DNA of 6,799 bases from Desulfobulbaceae bacterium (GCA_026986885.1 JALSNT010000628.1:1-6799); one strand, 5' to 3'. Counted from the stretch's first letter, positions 1 through 6,473 are shown. Notes: generated by a model not told the origin, from the sequence alone. Translations and numbers: made by a program.

Positions 1-108
1 AAAAAACGACCCTTCCGGAGAGGTCAGGGTAAAATAGACAAGCAAGGAAAAGACAGCAAGGAGAATGGCCGAGCTGATAAGTGGTAATCGCAGTTGATTG
101 GATTTCAT
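1..108 (-). CDS. 5' fragment of an unidentified membrane-anchored protein gene
   Basis: An open frame starts with ATG at 108 and runs off the left edge without a stop, giving 36 codons. It reads MKSNQLRLPL, then a hydrophobic stretch of about 18 residues (roughly 11-28, rich in L, A, V, I, F), then TLTSPEGSFF. A basic N terminus followed by one hydrophobic segment is typical of a signal anchor or first transmembrane helix. The start is well supported: GGAGG lies 8 nt upstream. It is the same strand as the other genes but separated from the preceding stop by 325 nt, so it probably has its own promoter. The product cannot be identified from the part present. Confidence is for a real gene start, not for any function. 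Confidence 0.72.
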   Translation of the reverse strand, partial: MKSNQLRLPLISSAILLAVFSLLVYFTLTSPEGSFF

Positions 109-116
109 TGGTCGTC

Positions 117-121
117 CCTCC
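117..121 (-). promoter_or_regulatory. Strong ribosome binding site for the truncated gene at the left edge
   Basis: The minus strand reads GGAGG followed by an 8-nt spacer and ATG at 108. This is the best Shine-Dalgarno match in the window, and it is the main reason to treat the short truncated frame as a real gene. Confidence 0.7.
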
Positions 122-220
122 ATCAGACCGAATTATTAAGACCTAAATACAAAAAGATGCACAGAACGAAAAAACGCCGGGGTCAGCATCCGCAGCCCAC
201 GATAATCTACCTGCATTGCA

Positions 221-264
221 TGAAAAACCGGCCAGAAGCACGGAACAATAAGGACGGTTTTTCA
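221..264. repeat. 10-bp perfect inverted repeat with a 24-nt loop
   Basis: TGAAAAACCG (221-230) is exactly complementary to CGGTTTTTCA (255-264). An A-rich left arm and T-rich right arm resemble a weak bidirectional terminator, but the loop is long and only three pairs in each arm are G-C. The octamer CAGAAGCA occurs at 233-240 and again at 263-270, with similar bases after each copy, so the element also carries an imperfect direct repeat. Its role is unknown. Confidence 0.45.
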
Positions 265-286
265 GAAGCAAGGAAAATTTTATAAT
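259..286 (+). promoter_or_regulatory. Candidate sigma-70 promoter on the plus strand
   Basis: A perfect TATAAT (281-286) is preceded by TTTTCA (259-264, four of six matches to TTGACA) with a 16-bp spacer. Transcription would begin near 293. No plus-strand gene follows, so the product would be a short noncoding transcript or antisense RNA toward the SprT-like gene. In an AT-rich gap such matches can arise by chance. Confidence 0.35.
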
Positions 287-291
287 ACGTA

Positions 292-305
292 GTGTATTTC
301 TACAC
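292..305. repeat. Small dyad GTGTA-TTTC-TACAC at the predicted transcription start
   Basis: GTGTA (292-296) and TACAC (301-305) are exact complements around a TTTC spacer. Flanking CGTA on the left and ATACG on the right extend the symmetry if one base is bulged. Its position over the predicted +1 of the plus-strand promoter is where a repressor operator or a 5' hairpin would sit. No known operator consensus is recognised. Confidence 0.3.
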
Positions 306-325
306 ATACGGCAAGGAAAATCAGC

Positions 326-353
326 AACTCCGGACATGGCGACGGAGTTTTTC
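326..353 (+). terminator. Terminator-like hairpin, plus strand
   Basis: AACTCCG (326-332) pairs with CGGAGTT (343-349) around a 10-nt loop, and the plus strand continues with three more T, making a run of five. On the minus strand the same stem is followed by GCTGATTTTCC, a poorer tail. It could end a short plus-strand transcript, or act weakly in both directions downstream of the SprT-like gene. The stem is short for a strong terminator. Confidence 0.4.
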
Positions 354-389
354 ATAACCGGGCTGCCCGCAGACTATCACGAAAATCAA

Positions 390-424
390 CTCGTTAACAA
401 CAGGCCTGGTTATCGCGCAACGAG
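390..424 (-). terminator. Imperfect stem-loop just downstream of the SprT-like gene
   Basis: On the minus strand CTCGTT (424-419) can pair with AACGAG (395-390). Inner pairing of TAAC with GTTA around an AGGCCT core is also possible, though some bases cannot be used in both. The tail is TTGATTTTCG, without a continuous T run. Its position 10 nt after the stop makes it the best available candidate for ending the M48/SprT-like transcript, but it is weak. Confidence 0.25.
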
Positions 425-433
425 ACGGCGGAA

Positions 434-1591
434 TCAAGAATCAACCCCGAAACCCAGAAGACCACCATCGGGTGCCGAACCCTTTACCACCCGATGTAAC
501 ACCAGCGAACGTCCAGTGGTTACGGCTTGTCTGTAGGCATCAAGTTGAAGAAATGTTTTTTGTCGTCTGCCGGCACGCAGTCGGGGAAACCGGGTGCGGA
601 CAAAGACATCCAGCGAAGTATCTTCCACAACGATAAGCTGGTCCAAACTTTTCTGCTGCCCGGCAAAGACCAGGTCTTGTTCTCCATGTGAAAAAGAAGC
701 TGCCAATTTTTCACGAAATCCCGTCAGCAGACCACGAAAATAACTGTTTCTTGCCCGGGTACCTCTATGTGCAAATTGGTGTTTGTTATCCTTCCAGAGA
801 GCCGGTAGCCGCTCTATTAAAAAAAAATAGCAATGGGCCGCCACGGCTACGTTCTCAGGCCTGCCGAATAATTCGATGGTACGCAGCTCCCGGTCACGCA
901 TTGGCTCGTATGTTGAGGCACAGACAACCCGTACCAGAAAAAAATCCTGCAGTAATGAGCAGATCTGTCGAATATATCCCGGCATCCTCTGCCGGTTGGT
1001 TGCCAGAGTTCGATGTTCATAATTTCTTTCTTCCCCGGACAGGAGTTTCAGATTATGGCGCACCAGCAGTTTCCCGGCCCGCTGCATGGCCAGGGCCGCC
1101 TCATGCTCATTGTCTGAGGCAGCCAGGGCCAGCAGTTTTTCCACCTTGGCAAGTATTTTCCTTCCCTGTCCGCTTGCGGCAGCACAGTCATCAGCCGTTT
1201 CGGCAGGCAGGCCGGAACAATCAGCAGTTGCCCGACAAAAAGGCCCGTTTAAGCCCACCATGGAGCATGCCCGCCGAAATTCCCGCCCATGGCCGGTCTT
1301 GCTTTCAAAAAATATTTCCATGCAGATCTGATGGGCAATTTCATGCTTGAGCACCTGGAGAACCACCGACCAGGGACGGTTGCAAACAAGATGTGCAGAT
1401 AAAGAAATTAACCTGCAGCTTCCGGTCCAGGATCCTAAAACCGTCTCAGAATCGGTTAGTTCAAAGACAGGTGGCCGCAGTTTGATTCGATATTGAAAAC
1501 AAATATCCTCAAATTCCAGCAGCAGCTGCTGCAGCCAGGCTGATTTAAGCTGCGCATCAATCCTGCGGCTGTCAGTCTCGGAGATGGACAT
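434..1591 (-). CDS. SprT-like zinc metalloprotease domain fused to a DUF2786 region
   Basis: A 385-aa soluble protein with no membrane segment. Residues about 15-120 form a SprT-like metalloprotease domain: HEIAH at 83-87 supplies two zinc-ligand histidines and the catalytic Glu84, and H101 in the GHGREF segment is the likely third ligand. Residues about 144-185 (KILAKVEKLLALA, then EHEAALAMQRAGKLL) match the DUF2786 pattern, and the following 150 residues resemble the part usually found after DUF2786. SprT/Spartan proteins cleave DNA-protein crosslinks in eukaryotes; bacterial members are poorly characterised, and the substrate here is unknown. The zinc ribbon often found after SprT domains is not evident; C119, C125 and C136 have irregular spacing. 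The ATG overlaps the stop of the M48 gene (TGATG), so the two are translationally coupled. A nine-T run on the minus strand (819-827) encodes part of CYFFLIE. Domain calls are good; function is not known. Confidence 0.82.
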   Translation of the reverse strand: MSISETDSRRIDAQLKSAWLQQLLLEFEDICFQYRIKLRPPVFELTDSETVLGSWTGSCRLISLSAHLVCNRPWSVVLQVLKHEIAHQICMEIFFESKTGHGREFRRACSMVGLNGPFCRATADCSGLPAETADDCAAASGQGRKILAKVEKLLALAASDNEHEAALAMQRAGKLLVRHNLKLLSGEERNYEHRTLATNRQRMPGYIRQICSLLQDFFLVRVVCASTYEPMRDRELRTIELFGRPENVAVAAHCYFFLIERLPALWKDNKHQFAHRGTRARNSYFRGLLTGFREKLAASFSHGEQDLVFAGQQKSLDQLIVVEDTSLDVFVRTRFPRLRAGRRQKTFLQLDAYRQAVTTGRSLVLHRVVKGSAPDGGLLGFGVDS

Positions 1592-2826
1592 CAGATTCTT
1601 GCCCGGATGGCCCGTATTCTCGCTAACACCGGGGGGTGCGAGTAGTGGAAAATCACCTGCAGGGGATGCGGGGTCAAATTTGCCAGATTCACCCGACAGA
1701 GTTTTTTTAAGCCGCTTATAAGCGCCTCGGCAAGACCGGTTGAATCAACTGCATAGGCATCCGCCTCGTACTCATACCTGCGGGAGAACCTGTTTGCCAG
1801 GATAGAAAGAACCGTTGAAATCGGAGTATACAGAAAACCAAAGAAGACAAGGCTTGCATAGACGGAGACATGTTCCATGCCAAAGGCACCGGCCAAGCCT
1901 TGATTATTGATAAACAATGAGAGAAGGGCAAACATGAACCCGGTCTGCAGCACGGTGGCCATCGTCATTTTCAAAATGTGTTTTTTCTTCCAGTGTCCCA
2001 TCTCATGGGCCAGGATGGCGATAATTTCATCGACACTCATTTGGGCCGGCAGGGTATCAAAAAAGACAATCCTGCGAAAGCGGCCAAAGCCGGTAAAAAA
2101 GGCGTTGATCCTGGCGGAACGTCTGGAGCCGTCCATGATATAAATTCCCTGTAACGGGAAATCCTGCCCCGCGGCATACTCAGCAATCGCCCTGCGCAGA
2201 GGACCGTCCTCCAGAGGAGTAAACCGGTTGAACAGCGGCAGAATCAGCACCGGCGCAATAAATTGCATAACAAGTGTAAAAGCGGTCACCAACAGCCAGC
2301 AGTAAAGCCAGGCCATGGAACCGGTCCGCCGAAAAAACCAGAGGATAAGTGCGAGCAACGGGCCACCTAAACAAATCGCCAACGCCAGTGTTTTCAAAAG
2401 ATCAAGAATAAAGGTTGTTATGGTCGTCCGGTTGAGACCAAAGCGATTTTCAATAACAAAGGTGGAATAAAGGGTAAAGGGAAGCTGAATCAAACCGCTG
2501 AGCATGAGGAGCAGGCCGGTAAAGACAAGGCCTGTCGAGACGGGAGACAGTCCGGCGCTCCTGGCCCAGCCATCGACAATGTTAAAACCGCCCAGCAGAA
2601 TAAAACCAACGGTCAACGGCAGCATCACGCCGGCCTGCAGAATTGAGAAACGGGTGGTTGCCCTCGTATATTGCTGTGAGCGCGCATATTCGTCCGGGTC
2701 ATAGACCCCGGCAAACTCAGCGGGTAACAGGGGATCTAAAGCCCTGAGGCTGAGCAGATCAATACCTAATTCAAGGAGATAACCAACAACCAGAACGGTT
2801 AAAATAAAGAGAAGATAACTATTCAC
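1591..2826 (-). CDS. M48 family CAAX-protease-like (Ste24-type) integral membrane metalloprotease
   Basis: Positions are counted from the GTG at 2826 (411 aa). The N-terminal half has several hydrophobic helices and the conserved GVYDPDEYARSQQYTR segment (about 40-55) of the M48 N-terminal domain. The active site is HEMGH at 274-278 (zinc ligands H274 and H278, catalytic E275). E354 in the YEYEADAYA segment is the third ligand, and the C-terminal YSHPPVLARI block is family-typical. Such enzymes cut proteins within or next to the inner membrane; bacterial homologues probably act in membrane protein quality control, since prenylated CAAX substrates are not expected. No in-frame ATG exists near the 5' end. 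The open frame extends to TTG at 2877 (428 aa) or TTG at 2859 (422 aa, AGGA 6 nt upstream), but both fall in or beside a hairpin. GTG 2826 places NSYLLFIL at the N terminus, as I expect for the family, though it lacks a clear Shine-Dalgarno. The downstream SprT-like gene is coupled. Confidence 0.9.
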   Translation of the reverse strand: MNSYLLFILTVLVVGYLLELGIDLLSLRALDPLLPAEFAGVYDPDEYARSQQYTRATTRFSILQAGVMLPLTVGFILLGGFNIVDGWARSAGLSPVSTGLVFTGLLLMLSGLIQLPFTLYSTFVIENRFGLNRTTITTFILDLLKTLALAICLGGPLLALILWFFRRTGSMAWLYCWLLVTAFTLVMQFIAPVLILPLFNRFTPLEDGPLRRAIAEYAAGQDFPLQGIYIMDGSRRSARINAFFTGFGRFRRIVFFDTLPAQMSVDEIIAILAHEMGHWKKKHILKMTMATVLQTGFMFALLSLFINNQGLAGAFGMEHVSVYASLVFFGFLYTPISTVLSILANRFSRRYEYEADAYAVDSTGLAEALISGLKKLCRVNLANLTPHPLQVIFHYSHPPVLARIRAIRARI

Positions 2827-2838
2827 GACAACACGATG

Positions 2839-2873
2839 GAAAAAGCGACAGGACAGCAACTGCTGTCCTGTCG
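2839..2873 (-). terminator. Strong hairpin plus CTTTTT: intrinsic terminator or attenuator before the M48 gene
   Basis: Arms 2846-2858 and 2861-2873 are perfect 13-bp complements (CGACAGGACAGCA and its complement). In RNA this gives a 12-bp stem with an AGUU loop. On the minus strand the stem is followed at once by CTTTTTCC. It lies 161 nt beyond the stop of the DedA/PAP2 gene and about 20 nt before the preferred GTG start of the M48 gene. It fits a terminator for the lipid operon. If a promoter lies between 2874 and 3033, it would instead be a 5' leader hairpin of the M48 gene that could limit its transcription or translation. Confidence 0.65.
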
Positions 2874-2929
2874 ACAAGGTCTGAAAAGAGGGAAGCTGTC
2901 CGACGACAACCTATTGAAGATATTTCAAA

Positions 2930-2956
2930 ATATTACCCATCTAACCCATACCACAA
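2930..2956 (-). promoter_or_regulatory. Possible promoter for the M48/SprT-like pair
   Basis: On the minus strand TTGTGG (2956-2951) and TAATAT (2935-2930) lie in an AT-rich gap with a 15-bp spacer. Both boxes are imperfect and the spacer is short. A transcript from here would start near 2923 and carry the 2846-2873 hairpin in its leader. It is listed because the downstream pair needs a promoter if the hairpin terminates the upstream operon. Confidence 0.22.
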
Positions 2957-3033
2957 AACTCTTCTCCCTTCACCCCAAAAAACAGTTGTTTCAAGATTAT
3001 GGGAGCAATAAAAAAAAAAGTAAAAACACATTT

Positions 3034-5034
3034 TCACGGAATCACTTTTTGGGGGTCCACGATGAGTAATACGGTACCGTGCGGACTTTTTACCGCTATG
3101 GTTTTGATTGCCTGCAGGTCCCGCTGGAGCAGACCGGGCCGAACGGTTCCCTCCGTCCTGGGCAGATGCAGCAAATGGAAATAATTATGCACGCTCATTC
3201 GGGTAATGGTTCCAACATGCAGGGGCAGGACATTATCCAGCAACACATCGGCAGGCCAGAAACGCAGAGCAAGGAAACTGTTTTTAACATCCGATCCCGG
3301 CTGGTAATGCACCAGCAACAGGGCTTCATTCCTGCCATCGTGAAACTGCGGCAGGACCGGCAGGTCATCCATTTCAGGATTGGCCATCAACCAATGCAGA
3401 CTTGTTGCCGGAGTCAGGCGAAGGGGCCGATGCCAGCCCGACCCTGCCAATACTTTTTCTAATTGCGGCAGCCTGCCACCGTACTGCAGGCCAAGCAGCT
3501 GCTCCTGTTCTCCGCCGAGATCTAATCGGTAGGGCGGTAAACGCTGCCAGCCGTTCTGCTGCCATTGACTCATGGACATCCGTATTTGAGTATGACGCTG
3601 CCGATAACGAAGGCGGTTACTGTCAAAACCGGTACTCCAGTGTACCGCCGCAACAACAAGAAAGGCCATGCAGGAAAAAACAAACAGATGCCGATCGACG
3701 GAAGAACGCTTTGCATGCAGATAAACAACGGTCATGATAACAAGCCAGATGGTTCCCAGGCAAAAACCGGCAACGACATCGGCCAGCCAGTGCGCACCAA
3801 GATATAACCGGGAAAAATCAATGCCTATAACCAGAAACAAGGCAAGGGAGAAGGGAAACCAACGTGTTTTCGCTGTCAGGCTGCGACTACAGATAAGGGC
3901 CAGGAAACCATAGACAATTAGAGACATGGTGGCATGGCTGGAAGGAAAGGCCCAGTGCATGGCACCCGTATACAAATCCAGAGGCCGTGGCATCCGGAAA
4001 ATTTCCTTAATCACGGTGACCAGCCCAAAACCACCCAGGAGAGTTACAGCCACCATCAGAGCACTGCAACGATCCTTTTTAACAAGCAGACGAACCGCAG
4101 CAAAAATAGCCAGAGGAACGGTAACCACCGCGTCACCGAGCATGGTCATGCCGATCATCATTGTATCGCCCCAGGGGGTACGCAATCCCTGCAATAAATG
4201 ATAGAGCGAGGTGCCGGCGGCAACCAGGAGGCCACCGGTAACGACACTTTTTGCAGTAGTGTAAAAAAACCAGACCGCACCGGCAAACAGAAAAAAAAGA
4301 ACCATCAGGGATCGAAGATAAGAGGCCTCCTTATCAAAGAAATCAGCAAACCATTTTTGCAGAACCGGGGAACGGGAAATAAAAAAAACCAGCTTGTTCT
4401 CCCATGCATGCCAATGCTGCCCGATAAAACGAAATATCCTGCGGAACAGGCCAAAGATCAACCAGAGTAAGCCCAGGAAAATAGTCAGCAGCAACGCCAG
4501 ACGTCCCGCGACCTCACCGGCCAGAGCCAGCGAGGCCCCAAAGGCCATACCCGGCAGCAGATAGGCGGGCGCCCAGACAAGGGCGGAAAAAATATTGTAG
4601 ATGGTAAAACGGGCCTGACCCATACCCATCATACCGGCTACCAGAGGAATAACCGGTCGGATCGGGCCGATGAATCGGCCTAAAAAAACAGATTTTCCCC
4701 CGTGCCGGCGAAAAAAAATTTCGCCCCGCTCAAGCATGGTCGGGAAACGTCTAAAAAGAGGAAATGCACGAATATGCTGTTTAAAATGAAGGCCTAACCA
4801 AAAACTCAAGCCATCGGCTAATACTGCTCCGCAGATTGCCCAGATCATGGTGGGCATAAAGGCAAGGGAGCCGGCGGCGATCAGGGCACCGGCCGCTAAC
4901 ATTAATACCGTACCGGGCATGATCAAGCCGACAAAGGCCAGGGATTCGGCAAATGAAGAAAAAAAAATGATGAGACCCGCCCCGTTCGGATGGGCCGCAA
5001 TCCAGGTGGTCAATTGGAGAATTACATCATGCAT
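3034..5034 (-). CDS. DedA-PAP2-LssY_C fusion: membrane lipid phosphatase with transporter-like domain
   Basis: A 666-aa, three-part integral membrane protein. Residues about 1-200 are a DedA domain: FAES with E30, PGT at 40-42, and the arginine motif GRFIGPIRP with R120 and R126. Residues about 240-440 are a PAP2 phosphatase with all three signature motifs: K343...R350-P351, PSSH at 364-367, and R409...H415...D419. It should therefore be catalytically active on a lipid phosphate or diphosphate. Residues about 470-655 resemble the LssY_C domain (GWQRLPPYRLDL, then HNYFHLLHL). The substrate is not shown by sequence; undecaprenyl diphosphate, phosphatidic acid or a phosphatidylglycerol phosphate are all possible. 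The ATG is the first available start after an in-frame stop; no Shine-Dalgarno is visible, so translation may depend on coupling to the patatin gene 26 nt upstream. T42 sits where many DedA proteins have an acidic residue. Confidence 0.92.
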   Translation of the reverse strand: MHDVILQLTTWIAAHPNGAGLIIFFSSFAESLAFVGLIMPGTVLMLAAGALIAAGSLAFMPTMIWAICGAVLADGLSFWLGLHFKQHIRAFPLFRRFPTMLERGEIFFRRHGGKSVFLGRFIGPIRPVIPLVAGMMGMGQARFTIYNIFSALVWAPAYLLPGMAFGASLALAGEVAGRLALLLTIFLGLLWLIFGLFRRIFRFIGQHWHAWENKLVFFISRSPVLQKWFADFFDKEASYLRSLMVLFFLFAGAVWFFYTTAKSVVTGGLLVAAGTSLYHLLQGLRTPWGDTMMIGMTMLGDAVVTVPLAIFAAVRLLVKKDRCSALMVAVTLLGGFGLVTVIKEIFRMPRPLDLYTGAMHWAFPSSHATMSLIVYGFLALICSRSLTAKTRWFPFSLALFLVIGIDFSRLYLGAHWLADVVAGFCLGTIWLVIMTVVYLHAKRSSVDRHLFVFSCMAFLVVAAVHWSTGFDSNRLRYRQRHTQIRMSMSQWQQNGWQRLPPYRLDLGGEQEQLLGLQYGGRLPQLEKVLAGSGWHRPLRLTPATSLHWLMANPEMDDLPVLPQFHDGRNEALLLVHYQPGSDVKNSFLALRFWPADVLLDNVLPLHVGTITRMSVHNYFHLLHLPRTEGTVRPGLLQRDLQAIKTIAVKSPHGTVLLIVDPQKVIP

Positions 5035-5060
5035 AAAGGATGCAGATCAATAAAATCCGA

Positions 5061-5849
5061 CTATGAGCCATGGGCGGCCAGACTTTCCATGGTGGCCTTA
5101 TACCCCAGCTCCATACATTCACGCCCCCGGTTAAATTCCAGAAAACTGATGTGGGCCAGAGGCGGCCGTATAAGGATATCAGGAGAATCAACCGCCAGTC
5201 GGCTTTTGGTCAGCCCGGCCTGAATAATATTGGCGGAAGCCCCTATTATTTCTAATAAATTAGGCTCCGCATGTCTGAAAACGGATTTATCAGGGTTGCA
5301 GGAAACCCTGTTCAGATCAACGGCAATAACATGCCCGGCCCCCATTTTACGGACTGTACTCACCGGGACCGGATTGATCAGACCGCCGTCAACCAGCAGT
5401 AATCCTTCTTTTTTTACCGGAGTGAAAATACCGGGCACGGCGATACTTGCCCGCACTGCTTCAATAATATTTCCCTGGGAAAGGGTCACTTCACGGCCGG
5501 TTTGCAAATCCGTAGCAACCGTACACAGTGGAACAGCCGTGTCTTCCAGATTGGTGGCGCCTATGTGTAATTCAAGGAAATCGGTAATTCTTCGACCGTT
5601 AAGCATACCTGTTTTCGACGGTACCGAGGCAAAATAACTCAACCCGTGCTTCCAGTCAAAAAGCTGCAATTCCCTTTTCAGGACATCCAGGGTGCCGGTG
5701 ACGGCAAAGGCGCCGACAAAGGCACCGATACTGGTGCCGGCAATATGTGTGATGCGAATATTTTTTTCCGTAAGCGCCCTGATCACGCCGAGATGGGCCC
5801 AACCCCTTGCCGCACCCCCGCCCAGAGCAAGTCCTGTCTGCACAATCAT
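5061..5849 (-). CDS. Patatin-like phospholipase (RssA/NTE-type serine hydrolase)
   Basis: A 262-aa protein from ATG at 5849. It carries the complete patatin catalytic set: the oxyanion-hole glycine block GGGAARG (10-16), the nucleophile elbow GTSIG (38-42, Ser40) and the DGG motif with the dyad aspartate D154 (154-156). The [12 protein letters not shown] segment before DGG is also typical. Such enzymes hydrolyse acyl esters of phospholipids or lysophospholipids; this short single-domain form resembles bacterial RssA-type proteins, with no signal peptide, so it probably acts on the cytoplasmic face of the membrane. A GTG at 5867 would add six residues. I prefer the ATG because it overlaps the DedA stop as ATGA, a usual coupling arrangement, with a G-run just upstream. 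A 7-bp stem-loop occurs in the coding sequence at 5291-5310. The neighbours are all membrane-lipid genes. The exact substrate is unknown. Confidence 0.92.
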   Translation of the reverse strand: MIVQTGLALGGGAARGWAHLGVIRALTEKNIRITHIAGTSIGAFVGAFAVTGTLDVLKRELQLFDWKHGLSYFASVPSKTGMLNGRRITDFLELHIGATNLEDTAVPLCTVATDLQTGREVTLSQGNIIEAVRASIAVPGIFTPVKKEGLLLVDGGLINPVPVSTVRKMGAGHVIAVDLNRVSCNPDKSVFRHAEPNLLEIIGASANIIQAGLTKSRLAVDSPDILIRPPLAHISFLEFNRGRECMELGYKATMESLAAHGS

Positions 5850-6463
5850 GCCCCCCGCTCGGCACACCGCCTTTTCAGGAAAATGTAGCCGGTCACCACG
5901 ACAACCGCAAAAATACCAAGGCCCACCAATATCTGCCGCAGATATTGGTGGACAAGCTCCTGATTATTACCGATATAGTAGCCGACCAGCGCCAGGACGA
6001 TAACCCAAAGCCCTGCCCCCAGAGCGGTAAACGCGGCGAACAGGGGAAGATTCATCCGGGTGATGCCGGCGGGCAGGCTGATATATTGCCGGATTCCAGG
6101 GAGAAGGCGGCCGATAAAGGTCGAAATATGCCCGTGTTCGGCAAAAAAACGATCCGCAGCGTCCAGACTGTTTTTGCTGACAAAGACATACCGGCCGTAC
6201 TTTTCAAAAAAAGGCCGTCCCCACATTACCGCCAGCCAGTAATTAAACAGTGCCCCCAAAAGGCTGCCGCCTATGCCTGCCAGGATAACCAGAGTAAGAG
6301 ACATCTCACCCCGGGCGGCCAGGTAACCGGCAGGCGGCACCACAACTTCGCTGGGAAAGGGAAAAAAAGAGGATTCGAGAAACATCATAACAATGATGCC
6401 GGGGTAGCCCCAGTGTCCCACCGTCTGAACAATCCAGCCTGTTACGGCATGCAGCATTTCCAT
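5846..6463 (-). CDS. DedA family (SNARE-associated/VTT domain) membrane protein
   Basis: A 205-aa multi-pass membrane protein. After a first amphipathic/hydrophobic region come FLES (E30) and the re-entrant-loop-like [12 protein letters not shown] (E39). The conserved [16 protein letters not shown] (R119, R125) follows, and the protein ends in a helix and a basic tail (KRRCAERGA). Several DedA proteins are needed for membrane proton-motive force and cell division, and some have been implicated in returning undecaprenyl phosphate across the inner membrane; that role suits the uppP neighbour but is inference here. An upstream ATG at 6535 would give 229 aa but overlaps uppP by 56 nt and adds atypical residues. 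The ATG at 6463 has GAGGGG 10 nt upstream and lies 16 nt after the uppP stop. The 3' end overlaps the patatin start (ATGA). An exact 13-bp inverted repeat lies within codons for [10 protein letters not shown]. Confidence 0.92.
   Translation of the reverse strand: MEMLHAVTGWIVQTVGHWGYPGIIVMMFLESSFFPFPSEVVVPPAGYLAARGEMSLTLVILAGIGGSLLGALFNYWLAVMWGRPFFEKYGRYVFVSKNSLDAADRFFAEHGHISTFIGRLLPGIRQYISLPAGITRMNLPLFAAFTALGAGLWVIVLALVGYYIGNNQELVHQYLRQILVGLGIFAVVVVTGYIFLKRRCAERGA
5923..5951. repeat. Perfect 13-bp inverted repeat inside the dedA coding sequence
   Basis: CCACCAATATCTG (5923-5935) and CAGATATTGGTGG (5939-5951) are exact complements around a 3-nt CCG spacer. In the mRNA this makes a long stable hairpin about 75 nt before the dedA stop and the coupled patatin start. 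There is no T run after it, so it is not an intrinsic terminator. The length is well beyond what is expected for a chance match in a window this size. Confidence 0.75.
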
Positions 6464-6473
6464 CGTATGTATT

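Larger units (their letters stand above)
109..433. other. 325-nt intergenic region without a convincing gene
   Basis: This lies between the stop of the SprT-like gene and the start of the truncated left-edge gene. Frames on both strands here are short, lack good ribosome binding sites and encode nothing recognisable. It holds a long-looped inverted repeat (221-264), a plus-strand promoter-like sequence (259-286), a small dyad (292-305), a terminator-like hairpin (326-353) and an imperfect stem-loop just past the SprT-like stop (390-424). It is AT-richer than the flanking genes around 265-300. I could not pick a convincing minus-strand promoter for the left-edge gene, although one is expected here. 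Confidence 0.6.

Noticed and set aside
94..285. 63-aa plus-strand frame in the left intergenic region
   Set aside because: It has no ribosome site and a random-looking basic composition, and overlaps the convincing minus-strand gene start at 108.
336..536. 66-aa plus-strand frame running into the 3' end of the SprT-like gene
   Set aside because: Its start lies in the loop of a hairpin without a nearby Shine-Dalgarno, the product has no recognisable features, and it overlaps the SprT-like coding region.
688..714. 8-bp inverted repeat GTGAAAAA / TTTTTCAC inside the SprT-like gene
   Set aside because: It is A/T-dominated with an 11-nt loop and explained by Lys/Phe codons; not strong enough to call functional.
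819..827. Run of nine A (T on the coding strand) that could be a phase-variable tract
   Set aside because: The reading frame is intact, similar homopolymers occur throughout this window (for example ten A at 3010-3019), and the gene is not a surface antigen.
688..1350. 220-aa plus-strand open frame
   Set aside because: It is antisense to the SprT-like gene, has a Pro/Arg/His-rich low-quality composition, no recognisable domain and no good ribosome site; the opposite strand encodes clear motifs.
4707..4725. 7-bp inverted repeat GGCGAAA / TTTCGCC
   Set aside because: It lies within the DedA domain coding region over an A-rich stretch encoding EIFFRR; this length is easily produced by chance and codon use.
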